Source of the DNA: an uncultured Clostridia bacterium
GTDB lineage: Bacteria; Bacillota; Clostridia; TANB77; CAG-508
Assembly (NCBI GenBank): GCA_947601495.1
Contig: CANQGE010000001.1
Coordinates: forward strand, 157,731-221,730
Reading direction: 5' to 3'
DNA: 64,000 nt
A program made the translations under genes and the position numbers. A model generated the notes under the pieces. It made no database searches and had not been told where the DNA came from. It saw only the letters and a program-made list of their open reading frames with translations. This document shows positions 19,157-28,239 of this stretch, piece by piece. Position 1 is the first letter of the stretch, and the number at the start of each line of letters is the position of its first letter.

Positions 19157-21037
19157 CTAAAGTCTAATTGTATTAATATTTTTAACTTTTTCTTCTAAAA
19201 TATCTTTTATATTATCTGATATTGTTTTTGCATCTAGTCCATATTTCTTTTCAATTTCATCTGTATTTCCGTGCTTAATAAACTCATCTGGATATGCTAT
19301 TTTTTCTAGTCTTAAATCAACATCATTTTCCATTAAAATTTCTTCTACTTTACTTCCTAGTCCTCCAACAATTGTTCCATCTTCAATAGTTACAACTAAT
19401 TTATTAATATTTTTAAGTAAAGTTTTTTCATCAAAAGGCTTTAAGAATCTTGCATTTATTACAGTTGAAGAAATATTATTTTCCTTTAATAAATTTGATA
19501 CTTCTATTGCTCTTGAAACCATTTTTCCAATAGCAACAATAGTTACATCACTTCCAGTTTCTAAAACTTCTGATTTTCCAAGTACTAATTTTTCACATTT
19601 TTCAAAACTAATGCTCTCTCCTCCCCTTGGATATCTAAGTAGTACTGGCTTTTTAAGACTAACTGCAAAATCTAACATTTCTTCTAATTCATTAAAGTCT
19701 TTTGGTGCCATGATTACAAAATTTGGTATGCTATTTGTAAAAGACATATCTAAAAGACCTTGATGTGTTTCTCCATCATTTCCAACAATTCCAGCTCTAT
19801 CTGCACATATTATTACAGGCAAATTTTGAATTGCAACATCATGAACTAATTGGTCATATGCTCTTTGTATAAAAGACGAATATATTGGAACAACTGGTAT
19901 CATTCCTGCTTTTGCCATTCCTGCTGCCATACCAATTGCATGTTGTTCTGCTATTCCAACATCGAAAAATCTTTTTGGATATTTTTTTGCAAATTCTGCA
20001 AGTCCTGTTCCATCTTTCATTGCTGCTGTAATTGCAACAATATCTTTATTATTTTTTGCAATTTTAACTAATTTTTCTCCAAAAACTTTTGAATAATCTT
20101 TTTTAGCTTTTCCTACTTTTTCTCCTGTTTTAATATTAAATTTTGATGTACTATGAAATTTATCTGGTGTTTCTTCGGCTGGTTTATAACCTTTTCCTTT
20201 TTTGGTTAAAACATGAATTAAAATAGGTCCTTCTTGCTCTTTAGAAATTTTGAAAATATCTTCTAAAGCTTCAATATTGTGTCCATCAACAGGTCCTAAA
20301 TATCTAAATCCTATATCTTCAAAATACATTTTAGGTATAACAAGTTGTTTAATTCCTCTTTTTCCTCTTTGAACAAATTTTACTATTTTTTCTCCTATAA
20401 AAGGGATTTTGCTTATTGTTCTTTTACCTTTAATATTAGCTTTTATATAAGTGCTTTTTGTTCTTAATTTTGATAGCATCATTGAAATTCCACCAACATT
20501 TTTAGATATGCTCATTTCATTATCATTTAATATAACTATCATATTTGTATTGCTACTTCCAACATCATTTAATGCCTCTAATGCCATTCCTCCTGTTAAA
20601 GCTCCGTCTCCTATAACAGCTAAAATTTTGTTGTTTTCACCTTTTATATCTCTTGCTCTTGCCATTCCAAGTGCAACAGAAATAGAAGTGCTACTATGAC
20701 CAGTGTTGAAATTATCATATACACTTTCATTAGTTTTAGGAAATCCTGCTATTCCATCTAGTTTTCTTAATGTTTCTAATTTGTTTTTTCTACCAGTTAA
20801 AATTTTATGTACATAAGTTTGATGTCCTACATCCCAAATTACTTTATCAATTGGAGTATTAAACACACTGTGAATAGCTATTGTTAGCTCTACTACTCCC
20901 AAATTAGATGCCAAATGTCCACCCGTATTAGAAACAACTTCTAATAGTTTTTCTCTAATTTGTTCTGCTAATATTTTTTTATCTTCTATTTTTAAGCTTT
21001 TTAAGTCCTCTGGATAATTTACTTTTTCTAAAATCAT
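19157..21037 (-). CDS. dxs: 1-deoxy-D-xylulose-5-phosphate synthase
   Basis: 626 aa, full length. First step of the MEP isoprenoid pathway, joining pyruvate and glyceraldehyde-3-phosphate with thiamine diphosphate. The N-terminal domain has GHQTYVHKILTGR, GHSSTSISVALG and the ThDP/Mg motif GDGALTGGMALEALN; the pyrimidine domain has DVGIAEQHAIGMAAGMA and DRAGIVGNDGETHQG. Followed directly by ylmH; next upstream is an isoprenoid-alcohol-kinase-like gene, which fits a polyprenol theme. Confidence 0.97.
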   Translation of the reverse strand: MILEKVNYPEDLKSLKIEDKKILAEQIREKLLEVVSNTGGHLASNLGVVELTIAIHSVFNTPIDKVIWDVGHQTYVHKILTGRKNKLETLRKLDGIAGFPKTNESVYDNFNTGHSSTSISVALGMARARDIKGENNKILAVIGDGALTGGMALEALNDVGSSNTNMIVILNDNEMSISKNVGGISMMLSKLRTKSTYIKANIKGKRTISKIPFIGEKIVKFVQRGKRGIKQLVIPKMYFEDIGFRYLGPVDGHNIEALEDIFKISKEQEGPILIHVLTKKGKGYKPAEETPDKFHSTSKFNIKTGEKVGKAKKDYSKVFGEKLVKIAKNNKDIVAITAAMKDGTGLAEFAKKYPKRFFDVGIAEQHAIGMAAGMAKAGMIPVVPIYSSFIQRAYDQLVHDVAIQNLPVIICADRAGIVGNDGETHQGLLDMSFTNSIPNFVIMAPKDFNELEEMLDFAVSLKKPVLLRYPRGGESISFEKCEKLVLGKSEVLETGSDVTIVAIGKMVSRAIEVSNLLKENNISSTVINARFLKPFDEKTLLKNINKLVVTIEDGTIVGGLGSKVEEILMENDVDLRLEKIAYPDEFIKHGNTDEIEKKYGLDAKTISDNIKDILEEKVKNINTIRL

Positions 21038-21046
21038 TTTATTCTC

Positions 21047-21703
21047 CTATATCATTAACATCGCAAGTAATGATGTTATAAGTGGAACAGTAATATTATC
21101 TGTTCCTTTAATAGATATTGCCTCTACTATTGTCATTAAAACTGCTACTAGAATAGATTTTATTGCAACATAACTTGATGCATTATATGTGAAAAATCCT
21201 GCCATTATCATTAAAGTTACACAAAACATTGCAAGAGATCCTGCTAAAGTCTTTTTATTTTTTCCTATTTTATATTCTGGACTTTTAACAGATTGTCCAA
21301 TAACAGCAGCTAGTCCATCTCCATATCCCATAACAGCAACTCCACATAATCCTACTAAAGGATTTTTTAGTGGTCCAAATGTTATTATTGCAAGAACGAA
21401 TAAGCTTATTGCATAATAAACAGTTCCTAGACTTTCTTTATTTTCTTCTCCATTATCTCGTTCCATAACTTTTATGATGTCCATTTTATATGAAGCATAA
21501 TTAATTACTATAAATAGAGCTGGCATTAAAGCAGCAAAAAATACATTATCGAAAAATACCATTGCAATAATCCACCAGTTTGAAAGCATTATATGTATAA
21601 ATTTTCTGCTTGCTTCTTTTCCTGCTTTTTCAAAAACTCTTGCAGAAACTAATACTATTCCTATAAAAATTATTGAAACTAATATTCCAAAAACATTATT
21701 CAT
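21047..21703 (-). CDS. phytol/dolichol kinase-like membrane protein
   Basis: 218 aa, about 7 membrane helices. GYGDGLAAVIGQ and NKKTLAGSLAMF match the conserved signature of CTP-dependent lipid-alcohol kinases (dolichol kinase SEC59, phytol kinase VTE5, yeast Dgk1) and CDP-diglyceride synthase relatives; RKFIHIMLSNWW near the start also fits. The substrate may be a polyprenol, diacylglycerol or phytol-like alcohol. Located 9 bases before dxs. Start taken at 21703, where GGAG lies six bases upstream; an ATG four codons earlier contains that GGAG. Confidence 0.78.
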   Translation of the reverse strand: MNNVFGILVSIIFIGIVLVSARVFEKAGKEASRKFIHIMLSNWWIIAMVFFDNVFFAALMPALFIVINYASYKMDIIKVMERDNGEENKESLGTVYYAISLFVLAIITFGPLKNPLVGLCGVAVMGYGDGLAAVIGQSVKSPEYKIGKNKKTLAGSLAMFCVTLMIMAGFFTYNASSYVAIKSILVAVLMTIVEAISIKGTDNITVPLITSLLAMLMI

Positions 21704-21772
21704 TTTATTCTCCATTTTTTTATTCTTCTTAAAAATATAAATTATTATATTTTGTACATCGTGTATTATATC

Positions 21773-21803
21773 AAAAAAAGTGCCTCATTTAAAAGCACTT
21801 TTT
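21773..21803 (-). terminator. terminator of the acyl-CoA synthetase gene
   Basis: AAAAAGTGC / GCACTTTTT stem, 11-base loop, seven T on the minus strand. Confidence 0.85.
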
Positions 21804-21850
21804 AAAAAATTCACATATTGAACACAAAATTTTTTTATAAATTTTATATT

Positions 21851-23581
21851 TTATTTTTGAGTTCCTAATATTTTTGCTATTTCCTCATGCCTTTTTACCT
21901 TTGCAGTTGTTGTTTTTATTAGTTCTTCTTTTGTTACTATAATATCTCTAATGTGTTTATATGGTGGCATTTTATGATTAATTTCAGTTATTTTTTCTTT
22001 CATATATTTATATATATCTTGCTCACTTATATATCCCATAATTTCTTTAATTGCATCTTCATCATAAACAATTTTTACACAAACATCCAAATCATCATCT
22101 TTAGTTGGTCTTCCATATACCATGCATTCTTTAACACCAGGTATATATCCTATTAAAATTTCTAATTCTTCTGGGAATATATTTTTTCCATTTTTTTGCA
22201 CTATAACATTTTTCTTTCTACCAGTAATATATAAATAGCCATTTTCTATATATCCTAAATCTCCTGTATGGAACCATCCGCCTGCAAAAGCCTCTTCTGT
22301 TGCTTCATTATTGTTATAATAGCCTATCATAACACTTGGACCTTTTACTAATATTTCTCCAATACCCTTTTCATCTTTTTCATCAATTTTTACTTCTAAA
22401 GAAGGAAGAACTGTTCCAACAGAACCTGCTTTTGCATGAAAATCATTTTCAACAGCTATTACTGGAGATGTTTCTGTTAGTCCATATCCTTGAGCTATTC
22501 TTATTCCAAATTCACTAAATGATTTTGCAAGAGTAGGATCCATTGCTGCAGCACCACTTACTATTAGTCTTACATTTCCTCCAATCGCTTCATGAATTTC
22601 ACTAAATATTTTTCTTTTTAATTTTATATGTACTTTATCTAGCACATTTGTTACTTTTTTCATTCTGCTTACAAGTTTTGTTTTCCCTTGTTTATCAATG
22701 TTTTTCATTATTCTTTTATGAATACTTTCTAAAATTAAAGGAACACAAACAATAACTGTTGGTTTATATTCACAAAGATTTTGCTGAATATATTTTAAGC
22801 CATCACAGAATGACATTGAAGCACCAATATATACAACTATATTATTTATAATTGCTTGAAAAGCATGATGAAATGGTAATAGAGTTAACATGCTGTCATC
22901 TGATGTAAATTTAAGTATGCTAAGTATATCTAAAATATTTGCACAAATATTTTTTTGTGAAAGCATTACAGCTTTTGAAATAGATGTTGTTCCTGAAGTG
23001 AATAATAAAATTGAAGTTTTTTCTGGCTCCATTTTTGCATCTAAATAGCTTTTATCTCCAGACTCTAATAGTTCTTTTCCTTTGGCTAGTAATTTTTTAT
23101 ATGATAAAATATCTCCTTCGTCTTCTTCTAAATCAAAACAAATAAATTTTTCTATACTTGATAGTTTTTCATCTTTAATTTTTTTAATAACTTCCATATA
23201 TTTTGATTCAAAAACTATTGCTCTTGCTTCACTTCTGCCTGCTAGAGAAATTATTTCATTATCTGGTAAAGATTTATCTAATGGTACTATAACTTTGTTT
23301 CCAGTAATTGCTGCATAATAAACAACAGTCCACTCATATCTGTTTTTAGAAATTAAAGCAACTCTTTCATCATCTTTTATTCCTAAAGAATTTAAAGCTG
23401 TTCCAAACTGGTCAATTTCATTTTTAAATTCTTTATAAGACATAGTATATATTTCAGGAGTTTCATCTTTTTTATACATTCTTTTCTTAAACTTAAAAGC
23501 AGGTTTATCTCCATAAAGATCTACTGTTTGATTAATTAAATCCTTCATATCTGTAATATTTCTTACACTATGTTTTTCCAT
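21851..23581 (-). CDS. long-chain acyl-CoA synthetase (AMP-binding)
   Basis: 576 aa of the ANL superfamily. ATP/AMP motif ILLFTSGTTSISKAVMLS (residues about 190-207; the usual TSGTTGxPK is altered, with SI replacing GxP), then YGLTETSPVI, GWFHTGDLGYI and a C-terminal lysine near TTAKVKRHE. The FACL-type layout suggests activation of long-chain fatty acids for lipid synthesis. Single gene with its own terminator. Confidence 0.9.
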   Translation of the reverse strand: MEKHSVRNITDMKDLINQTVDLYGDKPAFKFKKRMYKKDETPEIYTMSYKEFKNEIDQFGTALNSLGIKDDERVALISKNRYEWTVVYYAAITGNKVIVPLDKSLPDNEIISLAGRSEARAIVFESKYMEVIKKIKDEKLSSIEKFICFDLEEDEGDILSYKKLLAKGKELLESGDKSYLDAKMEPEKTSILLFTSGTTSISKAVMLSQKNICANILDILSILKFTSDDSMLTLLPFHHAFQAIINNIVVYIGASMSFCDGLKYIQQNLCEYKPTVIVCVPLILESIHKRIMKNIDKQGKTKLVSRMKKVTNVLDKVHIKLKRKIFSEIHEAIGGNVRLIVSGAAAMDPTLAKSFSEFGIRIAQGYGLTETSPVIAVENDFHAKAGSVGTVLPSLEVKIDEKDEKGIGEILVKGPSVMIGYYNNNEATEEAFAGGWFHTGDLGYIENGYLYITGRKKNVIVQKNGKNIFPEELEILIGYIPGVKECMVYGRPTKDDDLDVCVKIVYDEDAIKEIMGYISEQDIYKYMKEKITEINHKMPPYKHIRDIIVTKEELIKTTTAKVKRHEEIAKILGTQK

Positions 23582-23687
23582 AATTCCTCCAATACAAATA
23601 AAAGTATCTTTTAGAAAAATTTTAAAGTTATTATAATTATACCATTTATTTTTTTAAATTCTATTGATATGACTGTTTAGTCTAATT

Positions 23688-24167
23688 TTATAAATAATAT
23701 TTTTTTAAATCATTATAAACATTATTTTCTATCCATTGTTTATTTTGCTCTATGTTACTTCTTACTTCTGATGCTCTAATTGGAACTTTTTTTCTTTCAG
23801 AATCAACACGTCTATCAACAATATTCATATAATTTGCAACACAAGCTCCATATTTTTCACTACTATAAAAATGTGTTGGTTTTTCTTCTTTCATAATTTC
23901 AGTTAAATATTCCATTTGAATTTTAACGCTTTCATCATCTAACCCATATTGTGATGGAGGATTATGTGCATATTTAATTTCTACTTGTGGATATAATTCT
24001 TTAATCCAATTTGCTCTTTCCTTTGTTGGAGTATCTATTACATCAGTATCGTATACAACAACAATAACTTTATCCATTTCATTTAATGCTGTTTCAATTA
24101 AATATTGATGTCCTTTATGAAAAGGAGCAAATTTTCCAATTGTAAATCCTATTTTTTCTTCTTTCAT
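23688..24167 (-). CDS. NadR-like nicotinamide-nucleotide adenylyltransferase
   Basis: 159 aa cytidylyltransferase-fold enzyme. TIGKFAPFHKGHQYLI is the (H/T)xGH nucleotide-binding loop, and VDSERKKVPIRASEVRSN near residue 130 is the ISxTxxR-like motif as found in NadR. Lacks the NadR kinase and regulator domains. Likely adenylylates NMN to NAD; a related nucleotide substrate is possible. Follows the ABC exporter genes closely (24 bases), perhaps in the same transcript. Confidence 0.8.
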   Translation of the reverse strand: MKEEKIGFTIGKFAPFHKGHQYLIETALNEMDKVIVVVYDTDVIDTPTKERANWIKELYPQVEIKYAHNPPSQYGLDDESVKIQMEYLTEIMKEEKPTHFYSSEKYGACVANYMNIVDRRVDSERKKVPIRASEVRSNIEQNKQWIENNVYNDLKKYYL

Positions 24168-24191
24168 ATTATATTTCTTTCTAATTTAATA

Positions 24192-25490
24192 TTATTCATA
24201 TCGTAATGCATCTATTGGGTTCATTTTTGCTGCTTTATTTGCTGGATAATATCCAAAGAAAACTCCTATTGACATTGAGAACAATAAAGAAATTATTATT
24301 CCAGATATTGATGGTTTTGCAGGATATCCTAAAAGATTAGAAGCAAATATTCCACCAGCAATTCCAACTACTACTCCTATTGCTCCACCTATTAAACAAA
24401 TTATCATAGCTTCAACTATAAATTGAGTTCTTATAGAAGAGTTCTTTGCGCCGAGTGCTTTTCTAGTTCCTATTTCTCTAGTTCTTTCTGTAACAGAAAC
24501 TAGCATTATATTCATAACTCCTATACCACCAACAACTAAAGCAATTCCAGCAACTATTGAAATTGCAAGAGTAATTGTTGATAGCATATCTGTCATCATA
24601 CTTACCATAGAACCCATAGTAAATGCAGATATTTCAAAGTTTCTATTTGTTTTATAATAAGGCTTAAAAAAGTTTGTTACTTTTGTTACAAGTTCTTCAG
24701 AGTCTACTCCAACTTTAGTAATTATTTGTATATATTCAAAATTCATATCTCCATGTTCAAATGTATTTGATGCTTTTAAAGGAATATACATACTTGTTGT
24801 AACATCATCACCTGAACCCATAGCCATTCCCATCATATAGTTTTGTTGATATTCATAAACACCAATTATTGTAAAGTTTCCCAATTGTCCATTTGCACTT
24901 ACTGGTATTTCTGAACCAATTGCCTTTTTTATATCTCCTTCAAATAATTTATTTACTAATTTATCTGATACTAGTGCAACATTTTTTCCAGCTTCAAACT
25001 CTTCTTCTGAAAACATATGTCCGCCAAGTAAATCTATTGTATTTGTAATAAAGTATCCAGCACTAACACCATAAATATTTAAATTTGATATATTATTATT
25101 CTTTTCTGCTTGACCATTTCCAATAGATTTTTGTAAATTTACAGCATATATATCATTTGAAAATTGGTTGCATAATTCTTTAATCATTTCTTCACTTATG
25201 TAATCATCTTCAGTTATGTTAGATATTGTATCAAAAGTTCCATAAGATGCACCTTCAATTACTTTTGACTCTTCATCTTCTGCCATTTTTGGATTTACCA
25301 TAACATAAACATCATTTGCTCCCATTGACTGCATATTTTCTGATACAGAAAGTGTTAAAGAATCTCCAACTGTTATAATTGCAATAACTGCTCCTATACC
25401 AATTATAATTCCAAGCATAGTAAGAAGTGCCCTCATTTTATTTGAAAGAAGGCTATTAATTGCTAAAATTATGTTTTCTACTAGTAACAT
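24192..25490 (-). CDS. ABC exporter permease, MacB/FtsX type
   Basis: 432 aa. One N-terminal helix (residues 20-42), a large outer domain (about 45-280), then three C-terminal helices with the GGIGVMNIMLVSVTERTREIGTRKALGAK motif of MacB-type permeases. These proteins do mechanotransmission for export of peptides or antibiotics rather than classical transport. Its start abuts the ATPase stop. Third gene of an adaptor-ATPase-permease operon like yknXYZ. Confidence 0.92.
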   Translation of the reverse strand: MLLVENIILAINSLLSNKMRALLTMLGIIIGIGAVIAIITVGDSLTLSVSENMQSMGANDVYVMVNPKMAEDEESKVIEGASYGTFDTISNITEDDYISEEMIKELCNQFSNDIYAVNLQKSIGNGQAEKNNNISNLNIYGVSAGYFITNTIDLLGGHMFSEEEFEAGKNVALVSDKLVNKLFEGDIKKAIGSEIPVSANGQLGNFTIIGVYEYQQNYMMGMAMGSGDDVTTSMYIPLKASNTFEHGDMNFEYIQIITKVGVDSEELVTKVTNFFKPYYKTNRNFEISAFTMGSMVSMMTDMLSTITLAISIVAGIALVVGGIGVMNIMLVSVTERTREIGTRKALGAKNSSIRTQFIVEAMIICLIGGAIGVVVGIAGGIFASNLLGYPAKPSISGIIISLLFSMSIGVFFGYYPANKAAKMNPIDALRYE

Positions 25491-26186
25491 TTATTTGCCT
25501 CCTTCTTCTTCGCTTATTATAAGCCCATCTTTTATTGATATAATTCTGTCTGTTTCTGCTGCAAGCTCATTAGAGTGAGTAATAAGCACTATTGTTTTTT
25601 TCTGCTCTTTATTTAATTTATGGAATAAATCCATAACTAATCTTCCTGTTTTAGAATCTAGAGCACCTGTTGGTTCATCTGCTAAAATAATTGCAGGATC
25701 ATTTGCCATAGCTCTTGCTATAGCAACTCTTTGTTTTTGACCTCCTGATAATTCTTCTGGCAAGTGTTTTGCTCTATCTCCCATTTCTACTAAGTTTAAT
25801 AATTCTTTAGCTCTTGCAATTCTTTTGCTTCTTTCCATTCCAGCATATAGCATTGGAAGTTCAATATTTTTAATTGCATTTGTTTTTGGAATTAAATTAT
25901 ATGTTTGAAAAACAAATCCTATTTTTTGATTTCTTATTTTAGAAAGCTCTGTATCATCTGCTTTTCCAACATCTATACCATCTAAAATATAATCTCCTGA
26001 TGTTGGTCTGTCTAGAGCTCCAATCATATTCATTAAGGTAGATTTTCCGGAGCCAGAAGGTCCAACTATTGCAACAAATTCTCCTTCTTTAACTTCTAAA
26101 GAAATTCCATGCAATATTTCTAATTCATTTGGCTCACCAATATAAAATTTTTTTACTATATTAGTTAATTTTATTATTGAATCCAT
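25491..26186 (-). CDS. ABC exporter ATPase, MacB/LolD type
   Basis: 231 aa. Walker A GPSGSGKST (residues 43-51), Q-loop FQTYNLIP, signature LSGGQKQR, Walker B IILADEPTGALD, switch THSNE. Partner of the permease at 24192; stop and start are adjacent, so the two are translationally coupled. Confidence 0.95.
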   Translation of the reverse strand: MDSIIKLTNIVKKFYIGEPNELEILHGISLEVKEGEFVAIVGPSGSGKSTLMNMIGALDRPTSGDYILDGIDVGKADDTELSKIRNQKIGFVFQTYNLIPKTNAIKNIELPMLYAGMERSKRIARAKELLNLVEMGDRAKHLPEELSGGQKQRVAIARAMANDPAIILADEPTGALDSKTGRLVMDLFHKLNKEQKKTIVLITHSNELAAETDRIISIKDGLIISEEEGGK

Positions 26187-26203
26187 TTATATTCCCTTCT
26201 ATT

Positions 26204-27982
26204 TTATAAACCTGCATCTGCACCCATTAATTCTATTAATGTTTCCATTGAGTTATTTGCTTCTACTTGTGGCATAACAACTTGCATTCCACTTGTTAAT
26301 TTACTTGAACTAATTTCTACATAATAAGAGCTTTCAAGTCCTGTTGTAACATCTAGTTCTTGCTTGTTTTCTATATTTTCATTTTCATTATTTAAAACTT
26401 CTATGTATTTTGTTCCATCATCTCTTACATGAATTGCATCAATTGGAACTGCCCATACATTTTCTCTGCTATCTGTAATAATACTTAATTTTGCATTCAT
26501 TCCTAAACGCAATCTTTCATTTGGAGTATCTAAAGAAATTTGTATTTTATATGTTGCATTTCCAGATGCAGACATACTTGCAGACATTCCTGCCATTTGT
26601 GATGCTTGACTTCCAGAAGCACTTGCTGAAACATAAATTACTCTTCCTCTTAATTCTTCATCACGAGTTGCATCTGTTTTTATTAAAACTTCCATTCCAA
26701 CATCTATATCTGCAATATCATATTCATCTATTTCAGATTCTATAATAAATTCTTCTACACCTTCTATAACTGCAATTGTTGCTCCAGTGTAAATATCTCC
26801 TGGTTTAACATTTACTGATGTAACAGTTCCAGAAACAGTAGATGTTAAAACTCCTTTATCTAATTGTTCTTTATATGTGTTTATTTGTGCTTGTTGAGTA
26901 GTTTGATTTAAGTTAGAACTTAATTCTGCATTATTTAATGCATCTTGCATACTAGCTATTGTGCTATCAGCAGTAGTTGCTACTGTATTTAAACCTTGAG
27001 AAGCTTTTTCATAAGCTGTTTTTAAACTATTTACTGTTTGTTCTAAAGTTGGAATTGAACTTTGTAATTGTGCAATTTGTGTTTGTAGTGCAGTATATTG
27101 TGGTTCTATAGATTGATATTTAGAGTATTCTGTCTCAGCTGATTTATAACTTGCTTCTTTTGTATCTAATGAGCTTTTAAGCTCTGCTAATGTAGCTTGC
27201 TCTTTTAAGTAATCCTGTTTAATTTGTTGAGCTTCTGATGTTTCTGGTTGTGCACCTATAAAGACTCCGTCATCACTATAGTATTGATTGTATTGTATTT
27301 TTAAATTGTTTACTAATTGTAACTGATTATTATATTCATTTTTAGCTTGTTCATAAGAATTTTTAGCTGTTTCAAAACTCATTTTTTTGCTTTCATCAAA
27401 TCCACTTTTCTTCAAATTTTCTAAAGAAGATTGTGCAGTAGCTAAAGATTTTTTAGTATTTTCTAATTGATTTTGTGCATCTTGATATGCTTTTAAAGCG
27501 CTATCTACATCTGCTTGAGTAGTGCTTACTTGTGTATCTTTATTTTTTATTGCATCATTTAAGTTTCTTCTTGCAGATTCAATGCCAAGATTTGCCTGAG
27601 CTTGAGATATTCCTAAAGATTGCTCTGCTGTATTTAAAGCATCTTGAACTGTAGAAGTATCAAATGTGCAAATTACTTGACCTGGAGTTACTGTATCTCC
27701 TTCTTTTACATTAACTGTTTTTATTTCTGAACCAGTTAATGTAGAAACAACATTTTTTGTAGTACTTGTTTGAATTACTCCGGTTGCTGCTATGCTAGTT
27801 CCAATAGAACGTTTTTCTATTGGAGCAATTTCTAGTTTTTCTTCTTCTACTTCTTTAGGTTTAAAAATAGAACATATTATATTTATTAAAATTATTAAAA
27901 TAATTATAGAAATTATAATTACTCTTTTTTTATGCTTTTTTAAATAAGTTTTTATCTTTTCTTTTTTATTACTTTTTTCCAT
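26204..27982 (-). CDS. exporter adaptor protein (HlyD/MacA/YknX family)
   Basis: 592 aa from 27982. Cytoplasmic basic tail, one membrane helix (residues 21-41), lipoyl half (VKEGDTVTPGQVICTFDTS), a long coiled coil of roughly 240 residues rich in Gln/Ala/Ser (about 110-345), the second lipoyl half (TVSGTVTSVNVKPGD), and beta-barrel domains. The coiled coil is long for the family. In MacAB-like systems of Gram-positives the adaptor shapes the exit path of the permease. Start at 27982 has AAGGAG 12 bases upstream; the earlier in-frame ATG has none. Confidence 0.88.
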   Translation of the reverse strand: MEKSNKKEKIKTYLKKHKKRVIIISIIILIILINIICSIFKPKEVEEEKLEIAPIEKRSIGTSIAATGVIQTSTTKNVVSTLTGSEIKTVNVKEGDTVTPGQVICTFDTSTVQDALNTAEQSLGISQAQANLGIESARRNLNDAIKNKDTQVSTTQADVDSALKAYQDAQNQLENTKKSLATAQSSLENLKKSGFDESKKMSFETAKNSYEQAKNEYNNQLQLVNNLKIQYNQYYSDDGVFIGAQPETSEAQQIKQDYLKEQATLAELKSSLDTKEASYKSAETEYSKYQSIEPQYTALQTQIAQLQSSIPTLEQTVNSLKTAYEKASQGLNTVATTADSTIASMQDALNNAELSSNLNQTTQQAQINTYKEQLDKGVLTSTVSGTVTSVNVKPGDIYTGATIAVIEGVEEFIIESEIDEYDIADIDVGMEVLIKTDATRDEELRGRVIYVSASASGSQASQMAGMSASMSASGNATYKIQISLDTPNERLRLGMNAKLSIITDSRENVWAVPIDAIHVRDDGTKYIEVLNNENENIENKQELDVTTGLESSYYVEISSSKLTSGMQVVMPQVEANNSMETLIELMGADAGL

Positions 27983-28154
27983 AATCGATTCAAGCTCCTT
28001 AGTTTGTAATATATTAAATATCATTTTTATATTATAACATATTTATTAATTTAAATAAACAATTTAAATAAATAAATTAAGTAAATTTAATATTTTTATT
28101 GTAACAATATTGTAATATTTTTTTAACCTATTTGTTATATTTCTTTTCTACTCT

Positions 28155-28166
28155 TTATGTTATAAT
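28155..28166 (+). promoter_or_regulatory. extended -10 promoter element
   Basis: TTTATGTTATAAT ending at 28166, about 75 bases before the 28240 start. No clear -35. Shares ATGTTATAAT with the elements at 16645 and 60485. Confidence 0.5.
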
Positions 28167-28239
28167 AAATTTGTTAAGTTATATAAATGTATGTGATTTT
28201 TGGAAAATCCTACTACTTAGCGCTTTAGGAGGTTTTTAA